The notes beneath the pieces were generated by a model. It was not told the origin of the DNA, ran no database searches, and was given only the letters and a program-made list of their open reading frames with translations. Positions 27,292-36,615 of a DNA stretch of 64,000 bases are shown here, piece after piece. A program made the position numbers and the translations under genes. The DNA lies in NCBI GenBank assembly GCA_900469955.1, contig UBYX01000014.1, forward strand, positions 124,001-188,000, in the 5' to 3' direction. The stretch is from Hyphomicrobiales bacterium. Its GTDB lineage: Bacteria > Pseudomonadota > Alphaproteobacteria > Rhizobiales > Rhizobiaceae. Within the stretch, counting starts at the first letter, position 1, and each line of letters starts with the position of its first letter.

Positions 27292-27428
27292 GATCGTCGC
27301 GACAGTTCAGAAGCATCTTTGCCGTCTCAACACGTGCTTTTCAACGGTATCGACGCAAACGACCGCAGTCGGTCAATGCCATGATCTTCTTCTCCCCGCC
27401 CGCTGAATAGCCAGCCTTCATCCGCGCA

Positions 27429-27785
27429 TCATTCAACTGCTACCTGCAACGACCGCTGCAGTATGTCCGTCACCTGCGCACGGTTCCGATTGCCCCAGTC
27501 GCAGAGCGGAACCAGCGCCTGAACCAGCGTCTCGCCGAACGGTGTCAGCGCATAGTCAACGACCGGAGGCACGTGCTGGTGATCGTGGCGCACAAGTACG
27601 TTCATTGAAACCAACTCACGTAGTTGCTGGCTCAGCACTTTTTCACTGATGCCTCCTACGCGCCTTTTGATTTCCGAAAATCGCGTGGGGCCACTCTGGA
27701 GGTGGTAAAGGATCAGAGGCTTCCACTTGCCGCCAATGACCGACAGCGAAACGTCTAGCCCGCACTGTGTCGTTAGTCTATCCAT
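27429..27785 (-). CDS. HxlR-family transcriptional regulator
   Basis: A 118-residue winged-HTH protein: CGLDVSLSVIGGKWKPLILYHLQSGPTRFSEIKRRVGGISEKVLSQQLRELV, with the conserved N-terminal Cys used for redox sensing in several members (Cys8). Divergent from a SnoaL-like gene at 27902. A palindrome TACC-TTTT-GGTA (27800-27811) lies between them, about 15 bases upstream of the start, and is a likely operator. Confidence 0.92.
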   Translation of the reverse strand: MDRLTTQCGLDVSLSVIGGKWKPLILYHLQSGPTRFSEIKRRVGGISEKVLSQQLRELVSMNVLVRHDHQHVPPVVDYALTPFGETLVQALVPLCDWGNRNRAQVTDILQRSLQVAVE

Positions 27786-27799
27786 CGGAAATCTACACT

Positions 27800-27811
27800 T
27801 ACCTTTTGGTA
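27800..27811. promoter_or_regulatory. candidate HxlR operator TACC-TTTT-GGTA
   Basis: A perfect 4+4 inverted repeat around TTTT in the HxlR/SnoaL intergenic region; TACC at 27800-27803 and GGTA at 27808-27811. The core ACCTTTTGGTA (27801-27811) recurs at 39968-39978 in front of an SDR gene that sits beside a second HxlR gene, which strengthens the operator interpretation. Confidence 0.5.
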
Positions 27812-27901
27812 TGTTCTACCCGTCACGCAAGTGCGTGTCTATATCTCTCCTGTCGGCGACCCCAATAGAGCGCCGTGGAAACATTTGCGTAGGAGCAATT
27901 A

Positions 27902-28342
27902 ATGAGAGACGATATACGTACAATAAAGGAGCTATACGCAGCAGCAGAGGGAGGCGGACTGGATGTGGCTAAGTTCGTCTCCTGCTTCTCCGAAGATGCC
28001 TATGTGCGCGATGTCCCGTCAGAAATGGAGTTCCGCGGCGGCGATATCGCCATGGTCGCAGCCGGCATGGCGCAGGGTTTTCCAGATATACATCGAGAAC
28101 TCTTCAGCATCCATCAGATGGAGGATGTAATAGTCGTTGAGCTTGCCATTCGCGGCACGCACACGGGAACGCTGACAACCCTTGCGGGAACAGTCCCTCC
28201 AACCGGCGGGACCATCGATGTCCCTTGCTGCGACGTATTCCGAATGAAGGATGGAAAGGTCGCCTCCTTTCATTGTTACAATGCGGCGTCCATTCTTGAG
28301 CGCCAGTTGGGTCTTGCTGGCGGCTCAACGGCTGCTCGATAA
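27902..28342 (+). CDS. SnoaL-like (NTF2-fold) protein
   Basis: A 146-residue protein with the SnoaL-like/ester-cyclase layout: KELYAAAEGGGLDVAKFVSCFSEDAYVRDVPS, a hydrophobic pocket, and DVFRMKDGKVASFHCYNAASIL at the C-terminal strand. Such proteins act as cyclases, isomerases or ligand binders. Divergent from an HxlR regulator, suggesting induction by an electrophile or quinone (inference). Confidence 0.75.
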   Translation: MRDDIRTIKELYAAAEGGGLDVAKFVSCFSEDAYVRDVPSEMEFRGGDIAMVAAGMAQGFPDIHRELFSIHQMEDVIVVELAIRGTHTGTLTTLAGTVPPTGGTIDVPCCDVFRMKDGKVASFHCYNAASILERQLGLAGGSTAAR

Positions 28343-28543
28343 GACCGCAGCTCCCTTGGCTGGCGACGCTCCTGTGGTGACCTATTCTTCATAGGACCGA
28401 ATCAAGCGCTCGTTGCGTGAAAGTGTCGAATCTGCGTTGAGTTAAGGCCGTTTCGACTCGATCAAGGCGAGTGCGTTTCGGCGCAGCCGCGATCTCCATG
28501 TCATGAACTGCCTGCTACAGATCGCCCGGTACCGAGGCCTGCA

Positions 28544-29308
28544 ATGCGAAAGACCAGATCGACCAGCCTGCCAGCCCCGTATCTGAAGCGCCTTTGGATG
28601 CGCGAGGAGGCAAGCTTGGGCGAGCAGTATCCATTCAACCTGCCTTGGCTGGACAAGGATTTCGTGCTCGATTTCGCGACACCCGTCACGATCATAGTGG
28701 GTGAGAATGGTACTGGAAAATCCACGTTGATTGAAGCTGTGGCGGCCTTGTGCGGCTATGACGAGGCCGGGGGCGGCAAGGGTTACATGCCGGTCAATCA
28801 TTCCCGTGCCGTGGACCGCAGCGGCGCCCTGCTTGCCAACGCGCTGCGAGCGGCCTGGTTGCCAAAGGTCACCGCGGGTTGGTTCTTTCGCGCCGAATCC
28901 TTCTTCTCGGTCGCACGCTTCCTCGATGAAGCCGCTCGGGACTCCAATGCTGCACCGCCGGACTTTTTGTCCTGGAGCCATGGCGAAGGCTTCGTCCGTT
29001 TTTTTCAGGAACGCATGTCAAAACAGGGAATATACCTACTGGACGAACCGGAAAGCGCGCTTTCACCGAAGCGGCAACTGGAACTACTTCGCCATCTTCA
29101 TGCCATTCAGAGATCGGCGAATGCTCAGATCATCATGGCCACGCATTCGCCCATCCTTATGGCCGTTCCAGGTGCTCGGCTGGTGGAGATCACGCGTGCG
29201 GGCATTGCAGAAACTGAACTGCGCGATACAAGGCATTTCAAGCTCTATAGAGACTTCGGAGAGGACCCAGACGACTTCGTTGCTCGCGCATTGCGGCAGG
29301 AGATTTGA
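28544..29308 (+). CDS. AAA family ATPase (SbcC/Smc-like head, small)
   Basis: A 254-residue ABC-head-type ATPase of the predicted AAA_23/COG3910 type. It has Walker A VGENGTGKST (near residue 52), a signature-like segment, and Walker B GIYLLDEPESAL with Glu, plus THSPILMAVP (H-loop). There are no membrane helices. COG3910 proteins are uncharacterised; relatives function in DNA repair or defence. The gene stands alone, so it is not a recognised defence operon. Confidence 0.82.
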   Translation: MRKTRSTSLPAPYLKRLWMREEASLGEQYPFNLPWLDKDFVLDFATPVTIIVGENGTGKSTLIEAVAALCGYDEAGGGKGYMPVNHSRAVDRSGALLANALRAAWLPKVTAGWFFRAESFFSVARFLDEAARDSNAAPPDFLSWSHGEGFVRFFQERMSKQGIYLLDEPESALSPKRQLELLRHLHAIQRSANAQIIMATHSPILMAVPGARLVEITRAGIAETELRDTRHFKLYRDFGEDPDDFVARALRQEI

Positions 29309-29320
29309 AACGGTCGCCAA

Positions 29321-29338
29321 CCGGCCCCAGGGGGCCGG
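29321..29338 (+). terminator. possible terminator after the AAA ATPase gene
   Basis: CCGGCCCC (29321-29328) and GGGGCCGG (29331-29338) form a strong stem just after the stop at 29308. Only CTTT follows, so the U tract is weak. Confidence 0.5.
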
Positions 29339-29560
29339 CTTTGACAACGGTGAGACGCGCCCCGGATCCTGAGGAGCATCGAGAGGTTCAGGTTACATCA
29401 GACCGCCGGAAACATCGATTCCGCTTGGTGAATGCTAACTGAAAGAAACTGCGGGCGGTGGGAAGGAAGGCCGCAAAACCTCTCACTTCTCCTCCGAAGA
29501 GCTTAAAGATCCCCCCATCTTTTTGCGACGAGGCCAGCATTACGTCTTTCGCTAATGAAG

Positions 29561-29585
29561 GGAACCGTCCCCACTGTAAGTCGTT
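29561..29585 (+). promoter_or_regulatory. EcfG/RpoE2-type promoter GGAAC-N16-CGTT
   Basis: GGAAC at 29561-29565 and CGTT at 29582-29585 with exactly 16 bases between, matching the alphaproteobacterial general-stress sigma promoter consensus. It lies about 30 bases before ATG 29616, which is the expected distance for a DUF6894 gene and shows that the upstream in-frame ATG at 29555 cannot be the true start. Confidence 0.6.
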
Positions 29586-29615
29586 TGTTGTCTCGTCCAT
29601 TCGCGAGCGTTGCCA

Positions 29616-29881
29616 ATGCCACTCGTTTTTTTCATCAAAACTACCTGGAGCCACTCGTTGTCGACCCAGACGGAAGCCATCATGCAGATCTCCAGTCAGC
29701 AAAGGCGGAGGCGGTCTGGGCCATTCGGGAGTTTGCGGCTCAGTGCCTGCGAGAAGGTAAGGAGTTCAAGCTCTGGAGCATCCGGATATGTGACGCTGAG
29801 GGTAACACACTGTCTGAGGTGTTCGTTCAGGATGCTCTTGCAGGCATCATCCCTCCTAGCGTTTTACCCCTTTCGCGGTAG
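29616..29881 (+). pseudogene. DUF6894 protein gene with a one-base deletion in a T tract
   Basis: The DUF6894 signature (FFH...PLVVDPDG, then HADLQSAKAEAVWAIREF, and WSIRICDAEGNTLSEVFVQDAL) is read in a frame that lacks a good start. The ATG at 29616 (MPLVFF) is in the neighbouring frame and is interrupted at a run of seven T (29626-29632). One extra T would give an 88-residue protein with a normal DUF6894 N-terminus (MPLVFFHQNYLE). So either this copy is frameshifted, the run is variable, or the sequence has an error. Stress-type promoter immediately upstream. Function of DUF6894 is unknown. Confidence 0.6.
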
Positions 29882-30033
29882 ATCACCAGGCTGGAACCTT
29901 TTCTTGTTCAATTTAGTTTTGGTGACGAAGCGGGTGATTTGCACGCAGATCCCTCCGCCCGCTTCTCCCCTGATGATGTTGATGGGAAGGCTTGCCTCGC
30001 GGCAGGCCTTTCCTTTCAAACCACGAGCCGTGC

Positions 30034-30282
30034 ATGCGTGATCAAAAACCATGGCCTAAGCCTGTTACTCTCAATATTCCAGATGGGCCTACGGTAACGG
30101 TGGCTAACTCAGAGGCGGCTTTGTTTTCACTCGAGCTATGGCCCTCGTCCGATATCCACACGGTGAGCACGGTCAGAAATGTTCTCGCGGACGTACTTCG
30201 CGGGGCGAGACCGATCCGGGACGGAAGAAGAGCATTTATTGATGGTGCTCGCCAACTAGGCATCCAGGTAGACGCTGAGTAG
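30034..30282 (+). CDS. DUF982 protein
   Basis: An 82-residue protein with the DUF982 pattern: W-x-PVTL near the start, SEAALFSLELWP, NVLADVLRGARP, ARRAF-like GRRAFIDGARQLGI. DUF982 is a small rhizobial family of unknown function, often many copies per genome. The ATG at 30034 fits the family N-terminus; a longer in-frame start at 29992 is not supported. A weaker GGAAC-N17-AGTT-like element lies about 130 bases upstream. Confidence 0.82.
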   Translation: MRDQKPWPKPVTLNIPDGPTVTVANSEAALFSLELWPSSDIHTVSTVRNVLADVLRGARPIRDGRRAFIDGARQLGIQVDAE

Positions 30283-30406
30283 CCGCGATTGTTGTTTAGG
30301 GCGATGGTCTGTCCAGATCGATCTGTCTCTCCACCGACTTGTTAATGAAGTCCGACCGCATGCCGATCGGCTCCTCGGCGCCGATGGAACCGCGTCGATT
30401 CCGACT

Positions 30407-30603
30407 TTAGAAAGCTTCTAACTCGCGCTCATGCATGGCCTGAGAGTGCTCGAAAGCAGCGAGGAGCGCCCAGCCTCCACGGAATTCCCACCGCGTTCCT
30501 TGATCTCAGCGACAATCTCCCGCTGCCGAACAATGTATCGTTCTTCGAGAGCGATATGCTCACACGTCTGTGTCAAATGTTGCTCAACAATCGATACTTC
30601 CAT
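30407..30603 (-). pseudogene. small rhizobial coiled protein gene with a frameshift
   Basis: ATG at 30603 opens a frame encoding VEQHLTQTCEHIALEERYIV then RQREIVAEIKERG, like the small helical proteins common in rhizobia. After codon 45 the frame becomes Ser-rich and stops at 30418-30420. The next frame continues sensibly as ALLAAFEHSQAMHERELEAF and stops at 30407-30409, a normal end for the family. A single indel near 30465 therefore separates the halves. Function unknown. Confidence 0.55.
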
Positions 30604-30612
30604 CCCGCCGTC

Positions 30613-30647
30613 CTCCCGCAGCTTCTACTGATCCTGAGCTGCGGGAG
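30613..30647. repeat. perfect 11-bp inverted repeat
   Basis: CTCCCGCAGCT at 30613-30623 and AGCTGCGGGAG at 30637-30647, 13-base loop. It starts 10 bases before the ATG of the frameshifted small gene, so it would fall in that gene's 5' leader or serve as an operator. Confidence 0.45.
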
Positions 30648-30799
30648 CGTGTCAAGGACACGGACGGCCACATATGCAGGAAGTTGCCTTGCACCCCGCA
30701 CTGCTTATTTGTTCAGGGTGAGTCTGCTTTGGCTCGAAGCCGTCATCGATGTGTCGTAATCGTTTGATAGTAGTACGGTGACTAAACCCCAGTAAAAGC

Positions 30800-31372
30800 A
30801 TGCTGACACTTCTAGCGCTTCATGGCTCAGGCCGAGACGAAACCGACTTGTTAGAGTTCTGTCACCAGCTTAAACCTCAGGCCCATGTGACCGCTCCTCG
30901 TGGCCCGTTTGCACAATCAGGTGGATTCACCTTTTTCAGACGCCGCTCGGATCGCAGCATCGATGCTGCGGAGCTCCTCGAATTAGCGAAGAGATGGGTT
31001 CCAAAAGAAGTCGAGGCACATCTCCCGAAAACGGAGGAGATCGTTCTCGTGGGCTATTCCAGCGGCGCTGTATTTGCCGAAGCACTGCTTGCAGTCACTT
31101 CCGACAGATTTGCAGGGGCGATCCTCATGCGCCCAGAGCCACTCTCCCGGAACTTCAACTTCTCGAAAATGCCAGAGAAACCGATCCTGATCATCGCGGG
31201 GAAGCAAGATGAGCGTCGACGGCAAGATGACGCTGCCGTTCTTACTGAACAATTCTCTGAGGCTGGGGCCGTCGTTTCCCTGCATGTTATTGATGCGGGG
31301 CATGGATGGGCACACCACAATGCGGACGTCACTCTAGCACGCTCCTGGCTAGCCCACGTCTCTACCATTTGA
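30800..31372 (+). CDS. alpha/beta hydrolase (phospholipase/carboxylesterase family)
   Basis: A 190-residue cytosolic serine hydrolase with LALHGSGRDETDLLEF at the N-terminus, nucleophile elbow GYSSGA (S87), D137 in AGKQDERR and H167 in DAGHGW: a complete triad in the YpfH/MhqD-like family. MhqD-type members are linked to quinone stress, but no such context is visible here. Substrate unknown. Confidence 0.85.
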   Translation: MLTLLALHGSGRDETDLLEFCHQLKPQAHVTAPRGPFAQSGGFTFFRRRSDRSIDAAELLELAKRWVPKEVEAHLPKTEEIVLVGYSSGAVFAEALLAVTSDRFAGAILMRPEPLSRNFNFSKMPEKPILIIAGKQDERRRQDDAAVLTEQFSEAGAVVSLHVIDAGHGWAHHNADVTLARSWLAHVSTI

Positions 31373-31779
31373 CGTCCGGTCTTGGCGCAGCGACGCCGTC
31401 AGGAGACCCCACCCCCTAACTTTGGGCGCCAATGGAGAGGGAGCAGCATCAGGGATTCCACTAATCGATTACCATTGCCGAGAACTCAGCGTTGCTGCGC
31501 CGGCCACTGTTGCGGTAAAAACTATGCGGCGGCGGAAAGTGAGAGGGTTGAGCGGTAACGTCTCGACCCTTTTCTTTTTCAGCGTGTGGTCATCATTGAA
31601 TTTGTTATGGTCCGCGACTTTTGCAAGCGGAGCCGATCCTTCCGGAGGATCGTGACCGTCGCCATCGGTTTCGTACGTCGGGCGCTACAAGAATTTGGGG
31701 GGCATTTCCTTGCGGCCGACTTAAATCAAATTGAACATTTAGTCCTTTAGCTGCCTCTCACGGGAAAAAGGGGACATTC
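31373..31779. other. intergenic stretch upstream of chemoreceptor gene
   Basis: About 400 bases without a recognisable gene. A 77-codon plus-strand frame (31422-31655) is not supported by similarity that I know. No clear promoter motif seen. Confidence 0.4.
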
Positions 31780-34005
31780 ATGTCGCAAGCGCATATCAAA
31801 CGTCCATTGTGGATGACAATTACGGCATGCGGGTTTGCTGCCGTCCTTTTTTCAAGCGTCGCCATCGGGGGTACGGCCTGGTATCGTCAATCGGTTGCAA
31901 CCAGCGATGCGCTCGATCGCGAAGCAGCGGGTGATCTTGCCCTCATCCAAACCGACATGGCAGCGCAGAAGAAGGCGGCCTCTGCCCTTGCGCTGGCGAT
32001 CGCCGGCCAGCCGGACATGGCGGGACTAATCGAACACAACGCCCGCGACGAGATCATCGGCCGGTTTTCCGGTGCAATGCCGTCCATCGCAAGCGAAGGG
32101 GGGCTGCAGCTTATCACCTTCGCCAACGCCAGAGGGGAAGCGGTTGCGCGCATCCATACGCCGGACAAGTTCGGTGACGACATGAAGACGCGCCGCAAGA
32201 CCGTAGTTGATGCGCTGGCAACAGGAAAGCTTGTTGCAGGTACAGAGCCTGGCCGGACTGCCGTCAGCATGTTCGCCTCTGCACCTGTGGTTCGCGACGG
32301 CAAAACGGTCGGCGTCGTGGATGTTGGGACAAGTCTGACCAACGCCTATTTCGGCCCCCTCGCAGACCGTATCGGGGGTGAAGTTTCCGTGCACATCATG
32401 GTTGATGGCAAGCTTGAAAAGCAGGCCACCACGTCAGAGACGAATTTCCTGTCGCCCGATGCGCTCAAGGCCGCGTTCGACGGCACAGCGATGCAGCAGC
32501 AGCAGATCACTACACAAACCAGCAGCTACGTCGTCAGGACGGTGCCCTTCAACAATTTCTCCGGTTCCAAGATCGGCGTGCTGGAAATCGCTTCCGACGT
32601 GACCTCGATACTTGAGGACGCGCAGACCGCGCTATGGACCACAGTTGCCGGCACAAGCGTCGTCTCGCTCCTGTCGCTCATCGGCTTTTTCGTTTTTGCC
32701 CGCTCGCTCGGAGGAGTCCTTGCCGGTCTCACCAAAACAATGTCTCGGCTTGCCAGCGATGACCTCGATGCTTTCATCGAGGGCGAAAGCCGGACGGACG
32801 AGGTTGGCGCTATGGCCCGTGCGGTCAACGTGTTCAAGGATAATGCCATCCGTGCCAGGGCACTCGAGCAGGAGGCCAATGCCCAGAGGTCGCAGTCGGA
32901 AGAGGAGCGACGCCGCAGGGCTGAACAGGAGCGGGTGCGCGCCGAAGCGATGGCACAGGCAACCTCAGGCCTTGCAGACGGCCTCAAGCAGCTCGCCGCA
33001 GGCGACCTCACCTTCCAGCTCAACCAGCAGTTTGCGCAGGAGTTCGAAAGTCTGCGAGCCAACTTCAACCAGGCGGTGGGGCAGCTTCGCGAGACAATGA
33101 CCTCGGTCGCCGAATCCACCAACTCCATCGACAACGGATCGCGCGAGATCAGCCAAAGTGCGGAGGACCTGTCGAAGCGTACCGAGCAGCAGGCCGCTTC
33201 GCTTGAGGAAACGGCCGCGGCGCTCGACCAGATCACCACGAATGTCGCCAACTCCTCCAAGCGCGCCGAAGAGGCGCGCACGGTGGCGATCCAGGCGAAC
33301 GAGAACGCCAAGCAATCCGGGACGGTGGTGGCGAGCGCCGTAAATGCCATGGGCAGGATCGAGCAGTCGTCGAACGAGATCTCCAACATCATCGGGGTGA
33401 TCGACGACATTGCCTTTCAGACTAACCTCCTGGCGCTCAATGCCGGCGTGGAAGCGGCACGTGCCGGGGAAGCTGGCAAGGGCTTCGCGGTCGTTGCACA
33501 GGAAGTGCGCGAACTTGCCCAACGTTCTGCAACGGCTGCCAAGGAAATCAAGGACCTCATCCGCAATTCCTCTGCTGAGGTCGACAACGGAGTGAAGCTG
33601 GTAAGTGATACCGGAGAAGCGCTGAAGACGATCGAGAGCTATATCGTCACGATCAACCAGCACATGGATGCGATCGCCACGTCGTCGCGCGAACAGTCGG
33701 TGGGTCTCTCCGAAGTCAACACGGCCGTCAACCAGATGGACCAAGTGACCCAGCAGAACGCCGCGATGGTGGAAGAAGCCAATGCGGCCGGGGCAACGCT
33801 TGCCAACGAGGCCGGGAAGCTGCGCGAGCTGATCTCCCAATTTCAGCTCGGCGGCGCCTCTTCCGGCTACCCGGCACGGCGAAAAGCTCCCGCGGCACCG
33901 GCCCCCTCGCCCGCGCGCGGCATGGTCAACAGACTGGCCCGCCCCTTCAGCGGCAAGAGCGTAACAGCGGCAGCCGTCAGCAACGACAGCTGGGAAGAGT
34001 TCTAA
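31780..34005 (+). CDS. methyl-accepting chemotaxis protein (Cache sensor)
   Basis: A 741-residue inner-membrane receptor. First helix about residues 12-34, periplasmic dCache-like domain to about 285, second helix about 286-308, HAMP, coiled region, and a MCP signalling domain with the hairpin tip [32 protein letters not shown]...[17 protein letters not shown]. It ends in DSWEEF, a xWxxF-type C-terminal pentapeptide that tethers CheR/CheB in other species. Ligand unknown. No che genes in the window. Confidence 0.93.
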   Translation: MSQAHIKRPLWMTITACGFAAVLFSSVAIGGTAWYRQSVATSDALDREAAGDLALIQTDMAAQKKAASALALAIAGQPDMAGLIEHNARDEIIGRFSGAMPSIASEGGLQLITFANARGEAVARIHTPDKFGDDMKTRRKTVVDALATGKLVAGTEPGRTAVSMFASAPVVRDGKTVGVVDVGTSLTNAYFGPLADRIGGEVSVHIMVDGKLEKQATTSETNFLSPDALKAAFDGTAMQQQQITTQTSSYVVRTVPFNNFSGSKIGVLEIASDVTSILEDAQTALWTTVAGTSVVSLLSLIGFFVFARSLGGVLAGLTKTMSRLASDDLDAFIEGESRTDEVGAMARAVNVFKDNAIRARALEQEANAQRSQSEEERRRRAEQERVRAEAMAQATSGLADGLKQLAAGDLTFQLNQQFAQEFESLRANFNQAVGQLRETMTSVAESTNSIDNGSREISQSAEDLSKRTEQQAASLEETAAALDQITTNVANSSKRAEEARTVAIQANENAKQSGTVVASAVNAMGRIEQSSNEISNIIGVIDDIAFQTNLLALNAGVEAARAGEAGKGFAVVAQEVRELAQRSATAAKEIKDLIRNSSAEVDNGVKLVSDTGEALKTIESYIVTINQHMDAIATSSREQSVGLSEVNTAVNQMDQVTQQNAAMVEEANAAGATLANEAGKLRELISQFQLGGASSGYPARRKAPAAPAPSPARGMVNRLARPFSGKSVTAAAVSNDSWEEF

Positions 34006-34481
34006 GTAGGTAGCCCTAGTCGGAAGCTTAAGCCGTGTCGGCTAGAATTAGATGCCGGTTCATGCCGATGCACGGCTCGATAGGCGTGGAGGCGATCTGT
34101 GACGTCTAGGGCACGCTAAGGGTCTTTTATGGCACAAAGGGCCCTTACCGTGGCAAATGACATCTGCGCCGTTTGATGCAGCGCCTCGCACATCGGCGCC
34201 ACGAGCCCCTCCGGCGAACGCCGGTACCGAGGCTCCGTCGAAAGGTCGCGCGACTGAGGATAGTGCATCGGCCCGCCGCGCCAGGGCGGAAAAGCGTAGC
34301 CACGGGGCAAGATTTGAAAACCTCAGCATCAGCCCTGGCTTAATTAAGGATATTAAGAGGGAACTTCTTCAAGACAGCGAGGTTGTTTGGGGCTGGCGAT
34401 GAGCCGGCAATGCATGCCTCGACTTAGCGCATGGATAGACCGCCTCACCAGGTATCGGTGCAACAGCGGCAGGAGACGGCA
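34006..34481. other. intergenic stretch carrying a stress promoter
   Basis: About 475 bases. No gene recognised (an 81-codon frame at 34157-34402 is unsupported). It holds an EcfG-type promoter at 34360-34384, listed separately, about 100 bases before the alcohol dehydrogenase start. Confidence 0.4.
34360..34384 (+). promoter_or_regulatory. EcfG/RpoE2-type promoter GGAAC-N16-GGTT
   Basis: GGAAC at 34360-34364, 16 bases, then GGTT at 34381-34384. Consensus is GGAAC-N16/17-cGTT. Upstream of the zinc alcohol dehydrogenase/membrane protein operon. Confidence 0.55.
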
Positions 34482-35657
34482 ATGCGCGCACTCGTCTGGC
34501 ATGGCAAGGAGGACATCCGGTGCGACACCGTGTCGGATCCTGAAATCGAGCATTCCCGCGATGCAATCATCAAGGTATCGAGCTGCGCGATCTGCGGCTC
34601 AGATCTTCATCTCTTCCACAATTTTATCCCCGCGATGATGCCTGGCGACATCATGGGGCATGAGATGATGGGCGAGGTGGTCGAGATCGGCTCTGGAATC
34701 AACGACAGCCTCAAGAAGGGCGACCGCATCGTGGTGCCCTTCACCATCAACTGCGGCGAATGTGACCAATGCAAACGAGGTAACTTCTCCGTCTGCGAGC
34801 GGACGAACCGCAATAAGGAGATGGCCGACAAGGCGTTCGGCCATACCACAGCGGGCCTGTTCGGTTACACCCACCTGACCGGAGGCTATCCGGGCGGTCA
34901 GGCCGAATATCTTCGCGTCCCATTCGCGGACAAAACCCATATCAAGGTCCCGGACAGCCTGACGGACGAGCAAGTGCTGTTCCTCGGCGATATCTTCCCA
35001 ACAGGCTGGCAGGCCGCCGTCCACTGCGACATCGAACCGACCGACACGGTTGTCGTGTGGGGCTGCGGGCCGGTTGGCCAGATGACGATCCGTAGCGCGG
35101 TGCTTCTGGGCGCCAAGCAGGTGGTCGCCATCGACTGCATCCCCGAGCGTCTGTCCATGGCAGAAGCTGGCGGCGCCATCACCATCAATTTTGGGAAAGA
35201 AAGCGTCATAGAGCGGCTGAACGAGCTGACAGACGGCAAAGGCCCGGAAAAATGCATCGACGCAGTCGGCCTTGAAAGCCACGTGTCGATGGGCCAACCG
35301 GATACACTTCTGGACCGCGCCAAGCAGGTGGTGATGCTGGAAAACGACCGCCCGCATGTACTGCGCGAGATGATCTATGTCTGCCGCCCGGGCGGCATCA
35401 TTTCCATCCCCGGCGTCTATAGCGGCCTCGTCGACAAGATCCCGATAGGCATGGCGATGAACAAAGGCCTCTCCTTCCGCATGGGCCAAACCCATGTCAG
35501 GCGTTGGACGGACGATCTGTTGCGGCGGATTGAAGAGGGGCAGATCGACCCCTCCTTTGTCATTACCCATACCGTCGGGCTCGAGGAGGGGCCGGAAATG
35601 TACAAGGTGTTCCGCGACAAGCAGGACAGTTGCATCAAGGTGGTCCTGAAACCGTAA
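34482..35657 (+). CDS. zinc-dependent alcohol dehydrogenase (formaldehyde-dehydrogenase-like)
   Basis: A 391-residue MDR-family enzyme. Catalytic zinc ligands C38 (CGSDLH) and the GHE motif (H60, E61); structural zinc Cys91, 94, 97, 105 ([15 protein letters not shown]). NAD-binding loop GCGPVGQ. It resembles the glutathione-independent formaldehyde dehydrogenase-like group common in rhizobial stress regulons. ATG 34482 has AGGAGA just upstream. The next gene follows after 13 bases. Probably driven by the EcfG-type promoter at 34360. Confidence 0.9.
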   Translation: MRALVWHGKEDIRCDTVSDPEIEHSRDAIIKVSSCAICGSDLHLFHNFIPAMMPGDIMGHEMMGEVVEIGSGINDSLKKGDRIVVPFTINCGECDQCKRGNFSVCERTNRNKEMADKAFGHTTAGLFGYTHLTGGYPGGQAEYLRVPFADKTHIKVPDSLTDEQVLFLGDIFPTGWQAAVHCDIEPTDTVVVWGCGPVGQMTIRSAVLLGAKQVVAIDCIPERLSMAEAGGAITINFGKESVIERLNELTDGKGPEKCIDAVGLESHVSMGQPDTLLDRAKQVVMLENDRPHVLREMIYVCRPGGIISIPGVYSGLVDKIPIGMAMNKGLSFRMGQTHVRRWTDDLLRRIEEGQIDPSFVITHTVGLEEGPEMYKVFRDKQDSCIKVVLKP

Positions 35658-35670
35658 ACGAGGTTCGAAG

Positions 35671-36255
35671 ATGTCGTTTCTGAGCAACATCACCCGTTCG
35701 GAAGGCGATCCGAAAGTCCTTCGGTCCGGCCCGAGCTCGCTTGGTTCCTCCGATCGTCTCGCCCGCAATCTGGGCTGGTTCAGCATCGGGCTTGGCCTTG
35801 CTGAAGTGTTTGCGGCCAGCACAATCACCCGTGCACTCGGCATGCATGGCAAGGAAAATGTTGTGCGCGCATATGGGGTGCGCGAGATCACATCCGGGTT
35901 TATCACACTGTCGGTGGACAAGCAGGCAGGACTTGCCAGTCGGATCGCCGGTGATGCCCTGGATATTGCCACTCTGACCAGCGCTTTACGTCCTGACAAT
36001 CATAAGCGAGAGAACGTTGCATTGGCACTGGCGGTGGTTGCGGGCATCACTCTTGTCGACATTATCGCAACTACCACGAGCACGGTTCGCCATAGTAGCA
36101 GTCGCGGCCAGCGGCGCAGCTACGACGACCGCAGCGGCTTTCCACGGGGCGTCGAGGCTTCTCGCGGTGCCGCGCGAAATCAATTGGCAGATCGACGGCC
36201 GACGCCGACCACAACGAATAGCAGGCCAAGCAAACCAGCAGGCGCTGGTGAATGA
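35671..36255 (+). CDS. membrane protein co-transcribed with alcohol dehydrogenase (cyclase/dehydrase-like)
   Basis: A 194-residue protein with a hydrophobic region (NLGWFSIGLGLAEVFAASTITRALG...YGVREITSGFITL) and a second helix (VALALAVVAGITLVDIIATTT), then a low-complexity Arg/Ser/Thr tail. The N-terminal part resembles proteins often annotated cyclase/dehydrase beside zinc alcohol dehydrogenases in rhizobia. The tail is much less constrained. 13 bases after the preceding gene. Confidence 0.7.
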   Translation: MSFLSNITRSEGDPKVLRSGPSSLGSSDRLARNLGWFSIGLGLAEVFAASTITRALGMHGKENVVRAYGVREITSGFITLSVDKQAGLASRIAGDALDIATLTSALRPDNHKRENVALALAVVAGITLVDIIATTTSTVRHSSSRGQRRSYDDRSGFPRGVEASRGAARNQLADRRPTPTTTNSRPSKPAGAGE

Positions 36256-36615
36256 TGGGCATCGTGGCCGCAAGGTGACGAACGTCTGAACTTCCGAACG
36301 CCGATCTCATTTCGTTGGGTGAGACTTTATCGTGAGCTTGTGTCGTCAGGGTCGCGAAGGTAGGCAACGAATATAGGGTTGAACACTCGGCTGCTTGACT
36401 ACCCGCCATGCCGCAACGCACAGTAGCGGCGGCACAACCCACCCCTCCGATCCATCTCACGGGGCTTGTCTTATGGACCGAACGTGGCGTCGTAGAAGCG
36501 AATGCGAAGTTGAGGCGTCGCCAGCCGATTCACCATAATGCAACGCCCAACGCTCTTGCGGCCGAACCTCAACTTGAACAAACTGGTTGCCGGGCAAGGA
36601 GAGGACACGCAACTT
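36256..36615. other. intergenic stretch
   Basis: About 360 bases without a recognised gene or regulatory site. Confidence 0.4.

Noticed and set aside
29555-29615. ATG 29555 as the start of the DUF6894 gene
   Set aside because: A perfect EcfG-type promoter begins at 29561, inside that frame, and the encoded N-terminus does not resemble the family.
32526-33840. Two long minus-strand frames opposite the chemoreceptor
   Set aside because: Ser/Ala/Arg-rich mirror of the coiled-coil codons; not a gene.
34599-35999. Long minus-strand frame of 466 codons opposite the alcohol dehydrogenase gene
   Set aside because: It lies antisense to a clearly conserved zinc dehydrogenase and an operon partner; its translation is a low-similarity shadow typical of high-GC DNA.
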